Both the position numbers and the translations under genes were made by a program. The notes under the pieces were generated by a model. It was not told the origin of the DNA. It ran no database searches and saw only the letters and a program-made list of their open reading frames with translations. A DNA stretch of 49,265 bases, taken from Rodentibacter genomosp. 2 (lineage in GTDB: Bacteria; Pseudomonadota; Gammaproteobacteria; Enterobacterales; Pasteurellaceae). Shown piece after piece: positions 1 through 9,355 of this stretch. The stretch lies in the NCBI GenBank assembly GCA_001999425.1, contig MLHP01000041.1:1-49265 (forward strand), read 5' to 3'. Positions within the stretch are counted from its first letter, which is position 1. Each line of letters opens with the position of its first letter.

Positions 1-37
1 ATTTATACATATGAAATTAGCGAATGAGAGTTTTAGC

Positions 38-67
38 TAAAAAAGAAACCGTACGTTTTACGTACGG
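38..67 (-). terminator. Intrinsic terminator of yggS
   Basis: Read on the minus strand, a perfect 7-bp stem (49-55 with 61-67, loop of 5) is followed by a T-rich run, TTTCTTTTTT. It lies just past the yggS stop codon. Confidence 0.75.
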
Positions 68-83
68 ATTTACTGATATAAAA

Positions 84-788
84 TTATTTGCCCGAATAAT
101 CTCTTGCTCCAAAAATAGCCGTACCAATTCTAACCATCGTTGAACCACATTTTATGGCGATTGGCATGTCATCTGTCATTCCCATTGAAAGTGTATCAAT
201 TTGCTGATTTGGAAAGGCTTGTTTGAGTTGTTCAAATAATTCCGCCATTTTTTTGAAAACATTTTCTTGCTCGGTAGTATTTGCTGTTGGGGAGGGAATC
301 GCCATTAAACCGCGTAAGCATAAGTGCGGTAGATTTTCGACCTGTTTTGCAAGATCGAACAGTGTTTCGGGCTGAATACCGGATTTGCTTGCTTCATCAC
401 TGATATTAATTTGAATCAGCACATTTAGCGGGGCTTTATTTGCGGGTCTTTGTTCATTCAAGCGTTCGGCAATTTTTACCCGATCAAGAGTTTGCATCCA
501 ATCGAAATGCTCTGCTACCAAACGGCTTTTATTGGATTGCAAAGGTCCGATAAAATGCCACTCAAGTTTGATTTTTTGTTGTTCAAAATATTGAATTTTT
601 TCTACCCCTTCTTGCACATAATTTTCACCAAAAGCGATTTGTCCCGCTTGATAGGCTGCTAGAATATTAGAAACAGGTTTAGTTTTGGAAACAGCCAGTA
701 GTTTTACCTCATTTAAAGGGCGCAGGGCTTGTTCACATGCGGTATGAATATTTTGCTGAATGCGTTGTAAGTTATATTGAATATCCAT
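84..788 (-). CDS. yggS: YggS/PROSC family pyridoxal-phosphate-binding protein (PLP homeostasis)
   Basis: The protein (234 aa) is a cytoplasmic single-domain, alanine-racemase-like TIM barrel that binds PLP and buffers the cofactor; the family has no established enzyme reaction. The PLP lysine is K35 in AVSKTKP. The conserved FGENYVQE, WHFIGPLQSNK and GMTDDMPIAI blocks are present, as is the C-terminal TMVRIGTAIFGAR phosphate-binding end. The ATG at 788 is chosen because AAGGAG sits a few bases upstream; a TTG six codons earlier would place that Shine-Dalgarno inside the gene. It is transcribed away from thrA. In H. influenzae the YggS gene also lies next to the thr operon, which supports the host assignment. 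Confidence 0.95.
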   Translation of the reverse strand: MDIQYNLQRIQQNIHTACEQALRPLNEVKLLAVSKTKPVSNILAAYQAGQIAFGENYVQEGVEKIQYFEQQKIKLEWHFIGPLQSNKSRLVAEHFDWMQTLDRVKIAERLNEQRPANKAPLNVLIQINISDEASKSGIQPETLFDLAKQVENLPHLCLRGLMAIPSPTANTTEQENVFKKMAELFEQLKQAFPNQQIDTLSMGMTDDMPIAIKCGSTMVRIGTAIFGARDYSGK

Positions 789-871
789 TGGATTCTCCTT
801 ATTCAAAGTGCGGTTAGTTTACACGAAATTTAATGAGTTGAGAAAATTTCAGCTAAGTTGTTATTTTATAT

Positions 872-900
872 TTGACAACTTTATGAAATTTCGGTATTTC
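872..900 (+). promoter_or_regulatory. thr operon promoter
   Basis: TTGACA (872-877) and TATTTC (895-900) are separated by 17 bp, upstream of the thr leader peptide. Transcription would start near 907. Confidence 0.6.
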
Positions 901-932
901 TTAGCGCATTCATTTTGAAAGATAAAAACACT

Positions 933-1004
933 GTGAAAATCAACCGCACTTTTTCTATTACCATCATTATGATGACCATTACGATGTTTAATGGGGCGGG
1001 TTAA
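933..1004 (+). CDS. thrL: thr operon leader peptide
   Basis: This short ORF of 23 codons starts with GTG and encodes MKINRTFSITIIMMTITMF followed by NGAG. It is rich in Thr and Ile codons and ends in the same NGAG as the E. coli thr leader. It lies between a promoter and a terminator hairpin just upstream of thrA. This is the arrangement of classical attenuation: ribosomes stalling at Thr/Ile codons when charged tRNA is scarce would prevent the terminator forming. The Shine-Dalgarno is weak. An uptake signal sequence (accgcactt, 943-951) lies inside the ORF and encodes part of N-R-T-F. Confidence 0.8.
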   Translation: MKINRTFSITIIMMTITMFNGAG

Positions 1005-1029
1005 TGCACGAAAAACAGAGTATTGAAAG

Positions 1030-1060
1030 CCCGCAATTCTGCTGAATGCGGGTTTTTTTA
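1030..1060 (+). terminator. thr attenuator
   Basis: Stem CCCGCA (1030-1035) pairs with TGCGGG (1047-1052), with extra pairs inside, and is followed by seven T. It sits between thrL and thrA and is the expected attenuation terminator. Confidence 0.85.
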
Positions 1061-1095
1061 TCAGTTTAAATAAAATATTTCTAGGAGAATCAATT

Positions 1096-3543
1096 ATGCG
1101 TGTACTCAAATTTGGTGGTACTTCCCTTGCGAATCCGGAACGTTTTTCCCAAGCCGCAAAACTTATCGAACAGGCTCATTTAGCTGACCAGGCTGCCGGT
1201 GTTTTATCCGCCCCCGCCAAAATCACCAATCATCTTGTCGCTCTTTCCGAAAAAGCCGCTTTAAACCAACCTACCGATACGCATTTCAATGAAGCTTTTG
1301 AAATTTTCCATAATATTATTAATGGGTTGTATGCTGAAAATAATCAATTTGATTTAGAGGGTATGAAAGCTTTAATTGAGGCGGAATTTGCTCAAATTAG
1401 AGGACTACTGGAAGAAATTCGCCAAGCGGGCAAAGTAGAAGATGCGGTGAAAGCGACGATTGATTGTCGTGGAGAAAAACTTTCAATTGCCATGATGAAA
1501 GCTTGGTTTGAAGCCCGTGGTTATAGCGTTCATATTGTTGATCCGGTAAAACAATTATTAGCTAAGGGCGGCTATTTAGAGTCTTCCGTTGAAATTGCCG
1601 AATCGACCAAACGTGTGGATGCGGCAAATATTGCAAAAGATAAAGTCGTATTAATGGCAGGTTTCACCGCAGGTAATGAAAAAGGCGAATTGGTACTTCT
1701 GGGACGTAACGGATCTGATTATTCTGCCGCCTGTTTAGCTGCCTGCTTAGGTGCAAGCGTATGTGAAATTTGGACGGATGTCGATGGCGTTTATACTTGT
1801 GATCCTCGTTTAGTGCCTGATGCCCGCTTGCTACCAACCCTATCTTATCAAGAAGCAATGGAGCTTTCTTATTTTGGTGCTAAAGTGATTCACCCTAGAA
1901 CCATTGGCCCATTGTTGCCAAAAAATATCCCTTGTGTCATTAAGAATACTGGTAATCCGTCTGCACCGGGATCAATTATTGACGGTAATGAAAAATCCGA
2001 AGGATTACAGGTTAAAGGTATTACCAACTTGGATAATTTGGCTATGTTTAATGTTTCCGGACCTGGAATGCAAGGTATGGTTGGCATGGCATCTCGAATA
2101 TTCTCTGTTATGTCAAGAGCCGGAATTTCAGTAATTCTCATCACTCAATCTTCCTCAGAATACAGTATTAGTTTTTGTGTGCCGGTAAAATCTGCTGAGG
2201 CTGCTCTCTTAGCACTTGAAAGCGAGTTTACGAGTGAGCTGAAAGCTAATCAATTAGAACCGATTGAAGTGATTAAAGATATGTCAATCATTTCTGTCGT
2301 AGGAGATGGCATGAAGCAAGCGAAAGGTATTGCCGCCCGTTTCTTCTCGGCATTAGCCCAAGCAAATATTAATATTGTTGCGATTGCGCAAGGTTCTAGT
2401 GAACGTTCTATCTCAGCGGTTGTGCCACAAAATAAAGCAATTGAAGCAGTCAAAGCGACTCACCAAGCCCTTTTTAATAATAAAAAAGTTGTGGATATGT
2501 TTTTAGTCGGTGTGGGCGGTGTAGGCGGCGAATTAATTGAACAGGTAAAACGCCAGAGGGAGTATTTGGCAAAGAAGGATATTGAAATTCGCGTTTGTGC
2601 CATAGCAAACTCTAATAAAATGCTGCTTAATGAAAATGGCTTGAATTTGGATAATTGGAAAATCAATCTTGAAAATGCCACACAGCCTTCCGATTTTGAT
2701 GTATTACTTTCTTTCATTAAATTACATCACGTGGTCAATCCGGTATTCGTGGATTGCACTTCGGCGGAATCCGTGGCTGGGCTTTATGCACGTGCTTTAA
2801 GAGAAGGTTTCCACGTAGTAACACCAAATAAAAAAGCGAATACGCGTGAATTGACATACTACTACGAGCTACGCAAAAACGCCCAAGCAGGTCAGCATAA
2901 ATTCCTCTATGAAACAAACGTAGGGGCAGGTTTACCTGTAATTGAAAATTTACAAAACTTATTGGCTGCCGGTGATGAATTAGAACGTTTTGAAGGAATT
3001 TTATCCGGTTCGCTTTCCTTTATTTTCGGTAAATTGGAAGAAGGCATTTCGTTGTCAAAAGTGACCGCACTTGCCCGCGAAAAAGGTTTTACCGAACCTG
3101 ATCCGCGTGATGATTTATCCGGTCAAGATGTGGCTCGCAAATTATTAATTTTAGCCCGCGAAGCCGGATTGGAATTGGAACTTTCCGATGTAGAAGTAGA
3201 AGGTGTACTACCGAAAGGTTTTGCGGAAGGCAAATCTACCGATGAATTTATGGCAATGTTGCCACAGCTTGATGCTGATTTTAATGCTCGTGTAGAAGCG
3301 GCAAAATCAGAGGGTAAAGTATTACGTTATGTGGGGCAAATCAATGAAGGAAAATGTAAAGTTTCGATTGTGGCAGTAGATCAAAATAATCCGCTTTACA
3401 AGGTGAAGGACGGTGAAAATGCGCTTGCTTTCTATACCCGCTACTATCAACCGATTCCGTTGTTATTACGTGGCTATGGCGCAGGCAATGCCGTCACCGC
3501 AGCAGGTATTTTTGCCGATATTTTAAGAACATTACAACATTAA
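1096..3543 (+). CDS. thrA: Bifunctional aspartokinase I / homoserine dehydrogenase I
   Basis: The 815-aa protein has the usual length for ThrA. The N-terminal aspartokinase starts with the KFGGTS nucleotide motif at residues 5-10. Two ACT-type regulatory regions follow in the middle ([13 protein letters not shown] and [13 protein letters not shown]). The C-terminal homoserine dehydrogenase has its NAD(P) fingerprint [10 protein letters not shown] near residue 470 and the TPNKKAN and [11 protein letters not shown] active-site blocks. It catalyses the first and third steps of threonine synthesis from aspartate. AGGAG precedes the ATG. It is the first structural gene of thrA-thrB-thrC and should be controlled by the thrL attenuator and by threonine feedback. 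Confidence 0.97.
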   Translation: MRVLKFGGTSLANPERFSQAAKLIEQAHLADQAAGVLSAPAKITNHLVALSEKAALNQPTDTHFNEAFEIFHNIINGLYAENNQFDLEGMKALIEAEFAQIRGLLEEIRQAGKVEDAVKATIDCRGEKLSIAMMKAWFEARGYSVHIVDPVKQLLAKGGYLESSVEIAESTKRVDAANIAKDKVVLMAGFTAGNEKGELVLLGRNGSDYSAACLAACLGASVCEIWTDVDGVYTCDPRLVPDARLLPTLSYQEAMELSYFGAKVIHPRTIGPLLPKNIPCVIKNTGNPSAPGSIIDGNEKSEGLQVKGITNLDNLAMFNVSGPGMQGMVGMASRIFSVMSRAGISVILITQSSSEYSISFCVPVKSAEAALLALESEFTSELKANQLEPIEVIKDMSIISVVGDGMKQAKGIAARFFSALAQANINIVAIAQGSSERSISAVVPQNKAIEAVKATHQALFNNKKVVDMFLVGVGGVGGELIEQVKRQREYLAKKDIEIRVCAIANSNKMLLNENGLNLDNWKINLENATQPSDFDVLLSFIKLHHVVNPVFVDCTSAESVAGLYARALREGFHVVTPNKKANTRELTYYYELRKNAQAGQHKFLYETNVGAGLPVIENLQNLLAAGDELERFEGILSGSLSFIFGKLEEGISLSKVTALAREKGFTEPDPRDDLSGQDVARKLLILAREAGLELELSDVEVEGVLPKGFAEGKSTDEFMAMLPQLDADFNARVEAAKSEGKVLRYVGQINEGKCKVSIVAVDQNNPLYKVKDGENALAFYTRYYQPIPLLLRGYGAGNAVTAAGIFADILRTLQH

Positions 3544-3555
3544 CAAGGAGCCACA

Positions 3556-4500
3556 ATGTTAAGAATTTATGCACCGGCATCCAGCGCAAACATCAGTGTA
3601 GGCTTCGATACATTGGGGGCGGCGATTTCCCCCATTGACGGTTCATTATTAGGCGATGTTGTTCAAATTGAAGAAATTGCAAGTGGTTTTGAATTGGAAA
3701 GTGCTGGCTATTTTGTCCGTAAACTACCGAAAGAACCGCAAAAAAATATTGTCTATCAAGCCTATGTACTGTTTAGTGAACGCTTGAAATTACGTGGAAC
3801 TCAAGTGAAATCGCTACGATTAACGCTCGAAAAAAATATGCCGATTGGCTCGGGCTTAGGTTCAAGTGCTTGTTCAATCGTTGCGGCATTAGTCGCATTA
3901 AATCAGTTTCATCATGATCCTTTTTCTAAAATGGAATTGCTTGAAATGATGGGCGAACTGGAAGGGCGAATTTCCGGTTCTGTGCACTACGATAATGTTG
4001 CGCCTTGCTATCTTGGTGGTGTACAGTTTATGGTGCAGTCGCTCGGTAATATTTGCCAAAAACTACCGTTTTTCGATCATTGGTATTGGGTGCTGGCTTA
4101 TCCGGGAATTGAAGTTTCTACTGCTGAGGCTCGGGCAATCCTACCGAAAACCTATACTCGACAAAATGTGATTGATCATGGGCGTCATTTAGGCGGTTTT
4201 GTTCATGCTTGTCACACACAACAAGAAAATCTTGCGGCGATTATGATGAAAGATGTTATTGCTGAACCTTATCGTGAATCATTGTTACCTAATTTTGCAG
4301 AAGTGAAACAGGCTACACGTGATTTAGGGGCACTAGTGACGGGAATTTCAGGATCGGGGCCAACCATTTTTTCGATCGGATCAGATTTACAGACAGCGAC
4401 TAAACTTGCAACTTATCTAGAAAACCATTATTTACAAAATAACGAAGGTTTTGTACATATTTGCAAAGTGGATAATCAAGGGGTAAGAAATTTAGCCTAA
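3556..4500 (+). CDS. thrB: Homoserine kinase
   Basis: The 314-aa GHMP-family kinase phosphorylates homoserine to O-phosphohomoserine. The ATP-binding glycine loop [12 protein letters not shown] is near residue 96. The family N-terminal [17 protein letters not shown] and C-terminal [10 protein letters not shown] motifs are present. AAGGAG precedes the ATG, and the gene begins 12 bp after thrA, so the two are co-transcribed. Confidence 0.97.
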   Translation: MLRIYAPASSANISVGFDTLGAAISPIDGSLLGDVVQIEEIASGFELESAGYFVRKLPKEPQKNIVYQAYVLFSERLKLRGTQVKSLRLTLEKNMPIGSGLGSSACSIVAALVALNQFHHDPFSKMELLEMMGELEGRISGSVHYDNVAPCYLGGVQFMVQSLGNICQKLPFFDHWYWVLAYPGIEVSTAEARAILPKTYTRQNVIDHGRHLGGFVHACHTQQENLAAIMMKDVIAEPYRESLLPNFAEVKQATRDLGALVTGISGSGPTIFSIGSDLQTATKLATYLENHYLQNNEGFVHICKVDNQGVRNLA

Positions 4501-4509
4501 CGTGGAGAA

Positions 4510-4585
4510 AACAATGAGGTTCAATTTCAAAACGAGATAATGCTTAATTTATTTTATTTATCATTTATAAACGGTTTAACAATGA
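4510..4585 (+). repeat. 8-bp direct repeat bracketing about 60 bp inserted before thrC
   Basis: AACAATGA occurs at 4510-4517, right after the expected Shine-Dalgarno (GTGGAGA), and again at 4578-4585 at the thrC start. The AT-rich 60 bp between them separates the Shine-Dalgarno from the ATG that matches the family start. The first ATG (4514) opens an 8-codon mini-ORF ending TAATG at 4538-4542. That overlap gives a second in-frame ATG for thrC at 4540. Confidence 0.55.
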
Positions 4586-5871
4586 ATTTATATAACATCA
4601 AACACCCGGAGGAACGGGTTAATTTCGCTCAAGCTGTTCGTCAAGGGCTTGGAAAAAATCAGGGCTTATTTTTTCCGGAAATCATCCCAACATTAAACAA
4701 CATCAATGAATTATTAGATTTGCCATTAGTTGAACGGAGTCAAAAAATTCTTTCGGCTTTAATTGGTGAAGAATTGTCAGCAGAAACATTATCAGCAGAA
4801 ACATTAAATGTGATGGTCAAAAATGCGTTTACCTTTCCTGCACCGTTAGAAAAGGTAGAAGATAACATTTATGCCTTAGAATTATTTCACGGCCCAACTC
4901 TTGCGTTTAAGGATTTCGGTGGACGTTTTATGGCCCAAGCACTTGCTAATGTGCGTGGCGATGGCAAAATCACCATTTTAACGGCTACTTCAGGTGATAC
5001 CGGAGCGGCAGTGGCTCATGCTTTTTACGGTTTAGAAAATATCAATGTAGTAATTTTGTATCCGAAAGGTAAAATCAGCCCTCTACAAGAAAAATTATTC
5101 TGTACCCTGGGCGGAAATATTCGTACTGTTGCCATTAACGGTGATTTTGATGCCTGCCAAGCATTGGTTAAGCAAGCCTTTGATGATGCAGAACTGCGTG
5201 AAGCGATAGGGTTAAACTCCGCCAACTCCATTAATATTAGCCGTTTACTTGCACAAATTTGTTATTATTTTGAAGCTCTTGCTCAATTACCAAAAGAAAA
5301 ACGCAATAATGTAGTTGTTTCTGTACCAAGTGGGAATTTTGGTAATTTAACGGCAGGATTAATTGCCAAAACCTTAGGTTTACCAATTAAGCGTTTTATT
5401 GCATCAACCAATGCTAATGATACCGTGCCGCGTTATTTACAATCAGGCAAATGGGAACCGCAAGAGACGGTGGAAACCCTCTCTAATGCGATGGATGTTA
5501 GCCGTCCGAATAACTGGCCGCGTGTGGAAGAATTATTCAAACGTAATGGTTGGGGGCTAACCGATTTAGGTTCGGGTATGCTTACCGATACACAAACGGA
5601 AGAAACCTTAAAAGCATTGTATGCAGAGGGATATATTTGTGAGCCGCACGGTGCGATAGCTTATCAACTGTTAAAAGATCAACTAAATACTGATGAAACG
5701 GGTATTTTTCTTTGCACGGCACATCCGGCGAAATTTAAAGAGTCCGTTGAGAGAATTTTGAACCTTGAATTACCTCTACCGGAAGCACTAGATAAGCACA
5801 ATAAGTTACCGCTACTTTCCGATGAAATGGAAAATGACTTTGCGCAACTACGTGCTTATTTACTGAAATAA
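4582..5871 (+). CDS. thrC: Threonine synthase
   Basis: The protein (429 aa from this ATG) converts O-phosphohomoserine to threonine with PLP. The PLP lysine lies in LAFKDFGG near residue 110, followed by TATSGDTGAAVAHAF. The family N-terminus MNLYNIKHPEE fixes the homologous start at 4582. No Shine-Dalgarno precedes that ATG. An in-frame ATG at 4540 would add 14 hydrophobic residues and could be reached by coupling to a mini-ORF at 4514-4540. A perfect 15-bp tandem duplication (4777-4806) repeats the residues SAETL in frame. It is the last gene of the thr operon. Confidence 0.95.
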   Translation: MNLYNIKHPEERVNFAQAVRQGLGKNQGLFFPEIIPTLNNINELLDLPLVERSQKILSALIGEELSAETLSAETLNVMVKNAFTFPAPLEKVEDNIYALELFHGPTLAFKDFGGRFMAQALANVRGDGKITILTATSGDTGAAVAHAFYGLENINVVILYPKGKISPLQEKLFCTLGGNIRTVAINGDFDACQALVKQAFDDAELREAIGLNSANSINISRLLAQICYYFEALAQLPKEKRNNVVVSVPSGNFGNLTAGLIAKTLGLPIKRFIASTNANDTVPRYLQSGKWEPQETVETLSNAMDVSRPNNWPRVEELFKRNGWGLTDLGSGMLTDTQTEETLKALYAEGYICEPHGAIAYQLLKDQLNTDETGIFLCTAHPAKFKESVERILNLELPLPEALDKHNKLPLLSDEMENDFAQLRAYLLK

Positions 5872-5874
5872 CAA

Positions 5875-5902
5875 AAAAGTGCGGTTAATATGACCGCACT
5901 TT
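5875..5902 (+). terminator. Inverted uptake-signal pair acting as thr operon terminator
   Basis: AAAGTGCGGT and its complement ACCGCACTTT form a 10-bp stem with a loop of 7, immediately after thrC. Inverted uptake signals at gene ends are typical Pasteurellaceae terminators. Confidence 0.75.
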
Positions 5903-5919
5903 CACTTTTCCATTGTTCT

Positions 5920-6630
5920 ATGACAACCTTAATCGCTTACGCCAATATTCAACAACCTTTCCCTTTTGGTGAAATTCCATCTGAACTTGTGCCAGAAAAT
6001 TTACTTACCCTTCAATCTGACAACCCACGAGTGTGGCAACGCCATCAATGTCGGAGATTAGCGCATTTCTTACTTTGGCAATTATTAAAAATAACAGGAA
6101 AAAATACCGCACTTTTAGGACAAATTGAACGCACAGAGAGTGGACGACCTTATTTTTCCAATGAGACTATTGATTTTAATATGAGCCATTCGGGAGATTG
6201 GGTGGCGGTTATTCTAGAGAACAATGAGGAAAAGGAAAGTATAGTTGGCATTGATATAGAATTTCCAAAACAACGTCATTTTCTTGACTTAATGAAACAT
6301 TTTGCAGCGGAACGGGAAGTTATATGGTTTACCCAACAATCGGACAGCGAAGGGGCGTTTTATCGTAGCTGGTGTTTGCGTGAAGCCATATTAAAATCCC
6401 AAGGCGTAGGTATTATGAAATTGTCTGAAGTGTGTCATTTACCCAATGAGTTAAAAATTTTTTCGGATTATTGTCCGCAGGGTAAACTGTTTTTTACTGA
6501 TGAACTGCCTTTCTATTTAGCGTTTTTTGTCAATCAATGCCAAAATCAGCCGCACTTTTTACGATGGAATGGGAAAAATTTTGATCGAAAAATGCTCAAT
6601 CAGCTTATTCATTATGACGTTAATAAATAG
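5920..6630 (+). CDS. 4'-phosphopantetheinyl transferase (Sfp/AcpT family)
   Basis: The protein (236 aa) transfers phosphopantetheine from CoA to carrier-protein serines. Family motifs are visible: SGRPYF, FNMSHSGDWV, GIDIEF (Mg2+-binding D/E) and WCLREAILKSQGVGI. Length fits Sfp-type enzymes rather than the short AcpS type. An upstream ATG at 5890 is in frame but lies in the loop of the thr terminator hairpin, so the ATG at 5920 is preferred; neither has a clear Shine-Dalgarno. It stands alone between the thr terminator and hflK. Confidence 0.85.
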   Translation: MTTLIAYANIQQPFPFGEIPSELVPENLLTLQSDNPRVWQRHQCRRLAHFLLWQLLKITGKNTALLGQIERTESGRPYFSNETIDFNMSHSGDWVAVILENNEEKESIVGIDIEFPKQRHFLDLMKHFAAEREVIWFTQQSDSEGAFYRSWCLREAILKSQGVGIMKLSEVCHLPNELKIFSDYCPQGKLFFTDELPFYLAFFVNQCQNQPHFLRWNGKNFDRKMLNQLIHYDVNK

Positions 6631-6750
6631 CGAATTATTTGAATAATTACAGGAAATTTTATTCTGGAAATGCCTTGTATTTTGATAGACGAAGCCCCAT
6701 TATTCCGCTAAACTCGTAACAATTTTTTGACAAATGGAGAATGAAACGAC

Positions 6751-7965
6751 ATGTCGCAGAATTCAGGGCAAGACCCTTGGGGCAAGCCGGGGCAAAGCAA
6801 TGAGCAAAAGCCTGAAAACTCATCAAATAACGGATGGGATTCGAATCAAAACCGTGGAAAGCAAGAGCAATCTCCACCGGATATTGAGGAAATTTTTAAT
6901 AATTTACTGAAAAAACTCGGTGGTGGCAAAAAGGGCGGTCAAAATAATGGTGGTTCTAACAATACGCCTTCTCTTCCATTTAATTGGGGTAAAGCGTTAC
7001 CGATTGCAGTTGCATTAGGTGCGATGGTTTGGGGCGCTAGCGGTTTCTATACCATTAAAGAAGCCGAGCGTGGCGTTGTGTTGCGTTTTGGCGAATTACA
7101 TTCTATTGTTCAACCCGGTTTAAACTGGAAACCGACTTTTGTGGATAAAGTCTTGCCGGTCAATGTGGAACAAGTGAAGGAATTGAAAACCCAAGGTGCG
7201 ATGTTAACCCAAGATGAGAACATGGTAAAAGTGGAAATGACCGTGCAATACCGTGTGCAAGATCCGGCAAAATATCGCTTTAGTGTGACAAATGCCGATG
7301 ATAGCTTAAATCAAGCGACAGATAGTGCGTTACGCTATGTGATCGGTCATATGACAATGAACGATATTCTCACCACGGGGCGTGCAGTGGTGCGTGAGAA
7401 TACTTGGAAAACCTTAAACGAAATTATCAAACCTTATGATATGGGGCTTGATGTCATTGACGTGAACTTCCAATCTGCGCGTCCGCCAGAAGAAGTAAAA
7501 GATGCTTTTGACGATGCAATTAAGGCACAAGAAGATGAGCAGCGTTTTATTCGTGAAGCGGAAGCTTATGCTCGTGAAAGAGAGCCGATAGCACGAGGTG
7601 ATGCACAACGTATTTTAGAAGAAGCAACAGCTTATAAAGATCGTATTGTGTTAGATGCGAAAGGGGAAGTAGAACGGTTACAACGCTTATTGCCGGAATT
7701 TAAAGCTGCGCCTGATTTATTGCGTGAGCGCTTATATATTCAAACCATGGAAAAAGTGATGGCTAATACACCTAAAATTATGTTGGATGGAAACAACGGT
7801 AATAATTTGACGGTGTTACCACTTGAACAAATTATAGGAAAAAGAACTGAATCGAAAGTACAAAGTGCGGTTGATTCTATGCCTGTTTTAACTCAACCGG
7901 AAAATCAACCAAATAATTCCAAAAATAATACGGTTGAACAGATTCGCCAAGGGAGATTCAATTAA
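6751..7965 (+). CDS. hflK: FtsH protease modulator HflK
   Basis: The protein (404 aa) has a Gly/Asn-rich cytoplasmic N-terminus, one membrane segment near residues 77-98 and then a periplasmic SPFH/band-7 domain (ERGVVLRFGE onward). A long charged helix follows. With HflC it forms a ring complex around the membrane protease FtsH and restrains its proteolysis. GGAG precedes the ATG. It overlaps hflC by one base (TAATG), so translation is probably coupled. Confidence 0.95.
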   Translation: MSQNSGQDPWGKPGQSNEQKPENSSNNGWDSNQNRGKQEQSPPDIEEIFNNLLKKLGGGKKGGQNNGGSNNTPSLPFNWGKALPIAVALGAMVWGASGFYTIKEAERGVVLRFGELHSIVQPGLNWKPTFVDKVLPVNVEQVKELKTQGAMLTQDENMVKVEMTVQYRVQDPAKYRFSVTNADDSLNQATDSALRYVIGHMTMNDILTTGRAVVRENTWKTLNEIIKPYDMGLDVIDVNFQSARPPEEVKDAFDDAIKAQEDEQRFIREAEAYAREREPIARGDAQRILEEATAYKDRIVLDAKGEVERLQRLLPEFKAAPDLLRERLYIQTMEKVMANTPKIMLDGNNGNNLTVLPLEQIIGKRTESKVQSAVDSMPVLTQPENQPNNSKNNTVEQIRQGRFN

Positions 7966-8852
7966 TGCGTAAATTTTTATTACCCGTTATTTTAGTTATC
8001 GCTGCGGTGATTTATTCAAGTGTTATTGTTGTCGCTGAAGGTACGCGAGGCATTATGTTGCGGTTTAACAAAGTGCAGCGTGATGCAGATAATAAAGTCG
8101 TGGTGTATGAGCCGGGTTTACATTTTAAACTGCCGCTTATTGATAGTATTAAAGTGTTGGATGCCCGTATTCGCACTTTAGACGGTTCTGCGACACGTTT
8201 TGTCACCGTGGAGAAAAAGGACTTACTGGTGGATTCCTATGTTAAATGGAAAATCAGTGATTTCGGGCGTTTTTACACTTCAACCGGTGGTGGAGATTAC
8301 AGCCAAGCGGCGAGTTTATTAAGCAGAAAAGTAAATGATCGTCTTCGTTCTGAAATTGGTTCGCGTACAATTAAAGATATTGTTTCCGGTACCCGAGGTG
8401 AATTAATGGAAGGGGCAAAAAAAGCTCTGAATTCTGGGCAGGATAGTACGGCTGAACTGGGGATTGAAGTGGTTGATGTACGTGTAAAACAGATTAATTT
8501 ACCGGACGAAGTTTCTTCTTCAATTTATCAGCGTATGCGTGCAGAGCGTGATGCGGTGGCACGGGAACATCGTTCACAAGGTAAAGAAAAAGCCGCGTTC
8601 ATTCAAGCTGACGTAGATCGTAAAGTCACCTTGATTTTGGCAAATGCTAATAAAATGGCGCAAGAGTTGCGTGGTTCAGGCGATGCGGCAGCGGCAAAAC
8701 TTTACTCCGAGGCATTTTCACAAGAGCCACAATTTTTTAGTTTTGTGCGTAGCTTAAAAGCCTACGAAGAGAGTTTTGCAAATCAGGATAATATGATGAT
8801 CTTAAAGCCGGATAGTGATTTCTTCCGCTTTATGAAAACACCGAATAAGTAG
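7965..8852 (+). CDS. hflC: FtsH protease modulator HflC
   Basis: The protein (295 aa) has an N-terminal membrane segment (residues 3-22) followed by an SPFH/band-7 domain beginning EGTRGIMLRF. A helical region with many Glu/Arg/Ala follows. It is the HflK partner in the FtsH-modulating complex. The length is normal, and the start overlaps the hflK stop by one base. Confidence 0.95.
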   Translation: MRKFLLPVILVIAAVIYSSVIVVAEGTRGIMLRFNKVQRDADNKVVVYEPGLHFKLPLIDSIKVLDARIRTLDGSATRFVTVEKKDLLVDSYVKWKISDFGRFYTSTGGGDYSQAASLLSRKVNDRLRSEIGSRTIKDIVSGTRGELMEGAKKALNSGQDSTAELGIEVVDVRVKQINLPDEVSSSIYQRMRAERDAVAREHRSQGKEKAAFIQADVDRKVTLILANANKMAQELRGSGDAAAAKLYSEAFSQEPQFFSFVRSLKAYEESFANQDNMMILKPDSDFFRFMKTPNK

Positions 8853-8872
8853 CTTAGCTTGAAATAGCATAG

Positions 8873-8907
8873 AAGTGCGGTCTTATAATACCGCACTTTA
8901 TTTTTGA
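8873..8907 (+). terminator. Inverted uptake-signal terminator after hflC
   Basis: AAGTGCGGT (8873-8881) pairs with ACCGCACTT (8890-8898), followed by a T-rich tail. It closes the hflKC operon. Confidence 0.8.
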
Positions 8908-8947
8908 GTTTTTTTTAATCAATCAATCTGTTTTTTACTATTTCTGT

Positions 8948-8975
8948 TTGACAGCATTTCATAAATCGGTAAAAT
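8948..8975 (+). promoter_or_regulatory. tRNA operon promoter
   Basis: TTGACA (8948-8953) and TAAAAT (8970-8975) are 16 bp apart. The start would fall near 8982, shortly before tRNA-Gly. It is the only promoter-like sequence before the three tRNA genes. Confidence 0.7.
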
Positions 8976-9000
8976 GCACCCCGTTGTCCTGACAACAAAT

Positions 9001-9076
<76 letters not shown>

Positions 9077-9078
9077 TC

Positions 9079-9165
9079 GCCCGAGTGGTGGAATCGGTAG
9101 ACACAAGGGATTTAAAATCCCTCGCCTTTCGAGGCGTGCCAGTTCAAGTCTGGCTTCGGGCACCA
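9079..9165 (+). tRNA. tRNA-Leu (TAA)
   Basis: This 87-nt class II tRNA has a long variable arm, the acceptor GCCCGAG and anticodon TAA in the loop TTTAAAA between GGGA and TCCC. The T-arm is AGTTCAAGTCT and CCA is encoded. It lies 2 bp after tRNA-Gly. tRNA-Leu is the integration target reported for several ICEs of this family in Pasteurellaceae. Confidence 0.97.
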
Positions 9166-9215
9166 TGATAGCTGCTAACTATTCGCTGAAAAAACTCTTT
9201 AATGTCCTATTATTA

Positions 9216-9291
9216 GGGTCGTTAGCTCAGTCGGTAGAGCAGCGGACTTTTAATCCGTTGGTCGAAGGTTCGAATCCTTCACGACCCACCA
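9216..9291 (+). tRNA. tRNA-Lys (TTT)
   Basis: This 76-nt cloverleaf has the acceptor GGGTCGT/ACGACCC, anticodon TTT in the loop CTTTTAA, the T-arm AGGTTCGAATCCT and an encoded CCA. It is the last chromosomal gene before the ICE genes start at 9356, so its 3' end is a candidate attachment core. The matching direct repeat at the far end of the element is outside the window. Confidence 0.97.
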
Positions 9292-9355
9292 ATGCTATCT
9301 TAATCACTTACCTCTAGGCTTTTCATTAGTTTGCTCTTGACAAGAGAGTTTAACT

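Noticed and set aside
861-1109. Minus-strand open frame across the thr leader
   Set aside because: It is the complement of thrL and the attenuator, with no ribosome site.
5890-5919. Upstream ATG for the phosphopantetheinyl transferase
   Set aside because: It lies in the loop of the thr terminator hairpin and adds ten residues that look unlike the family start.
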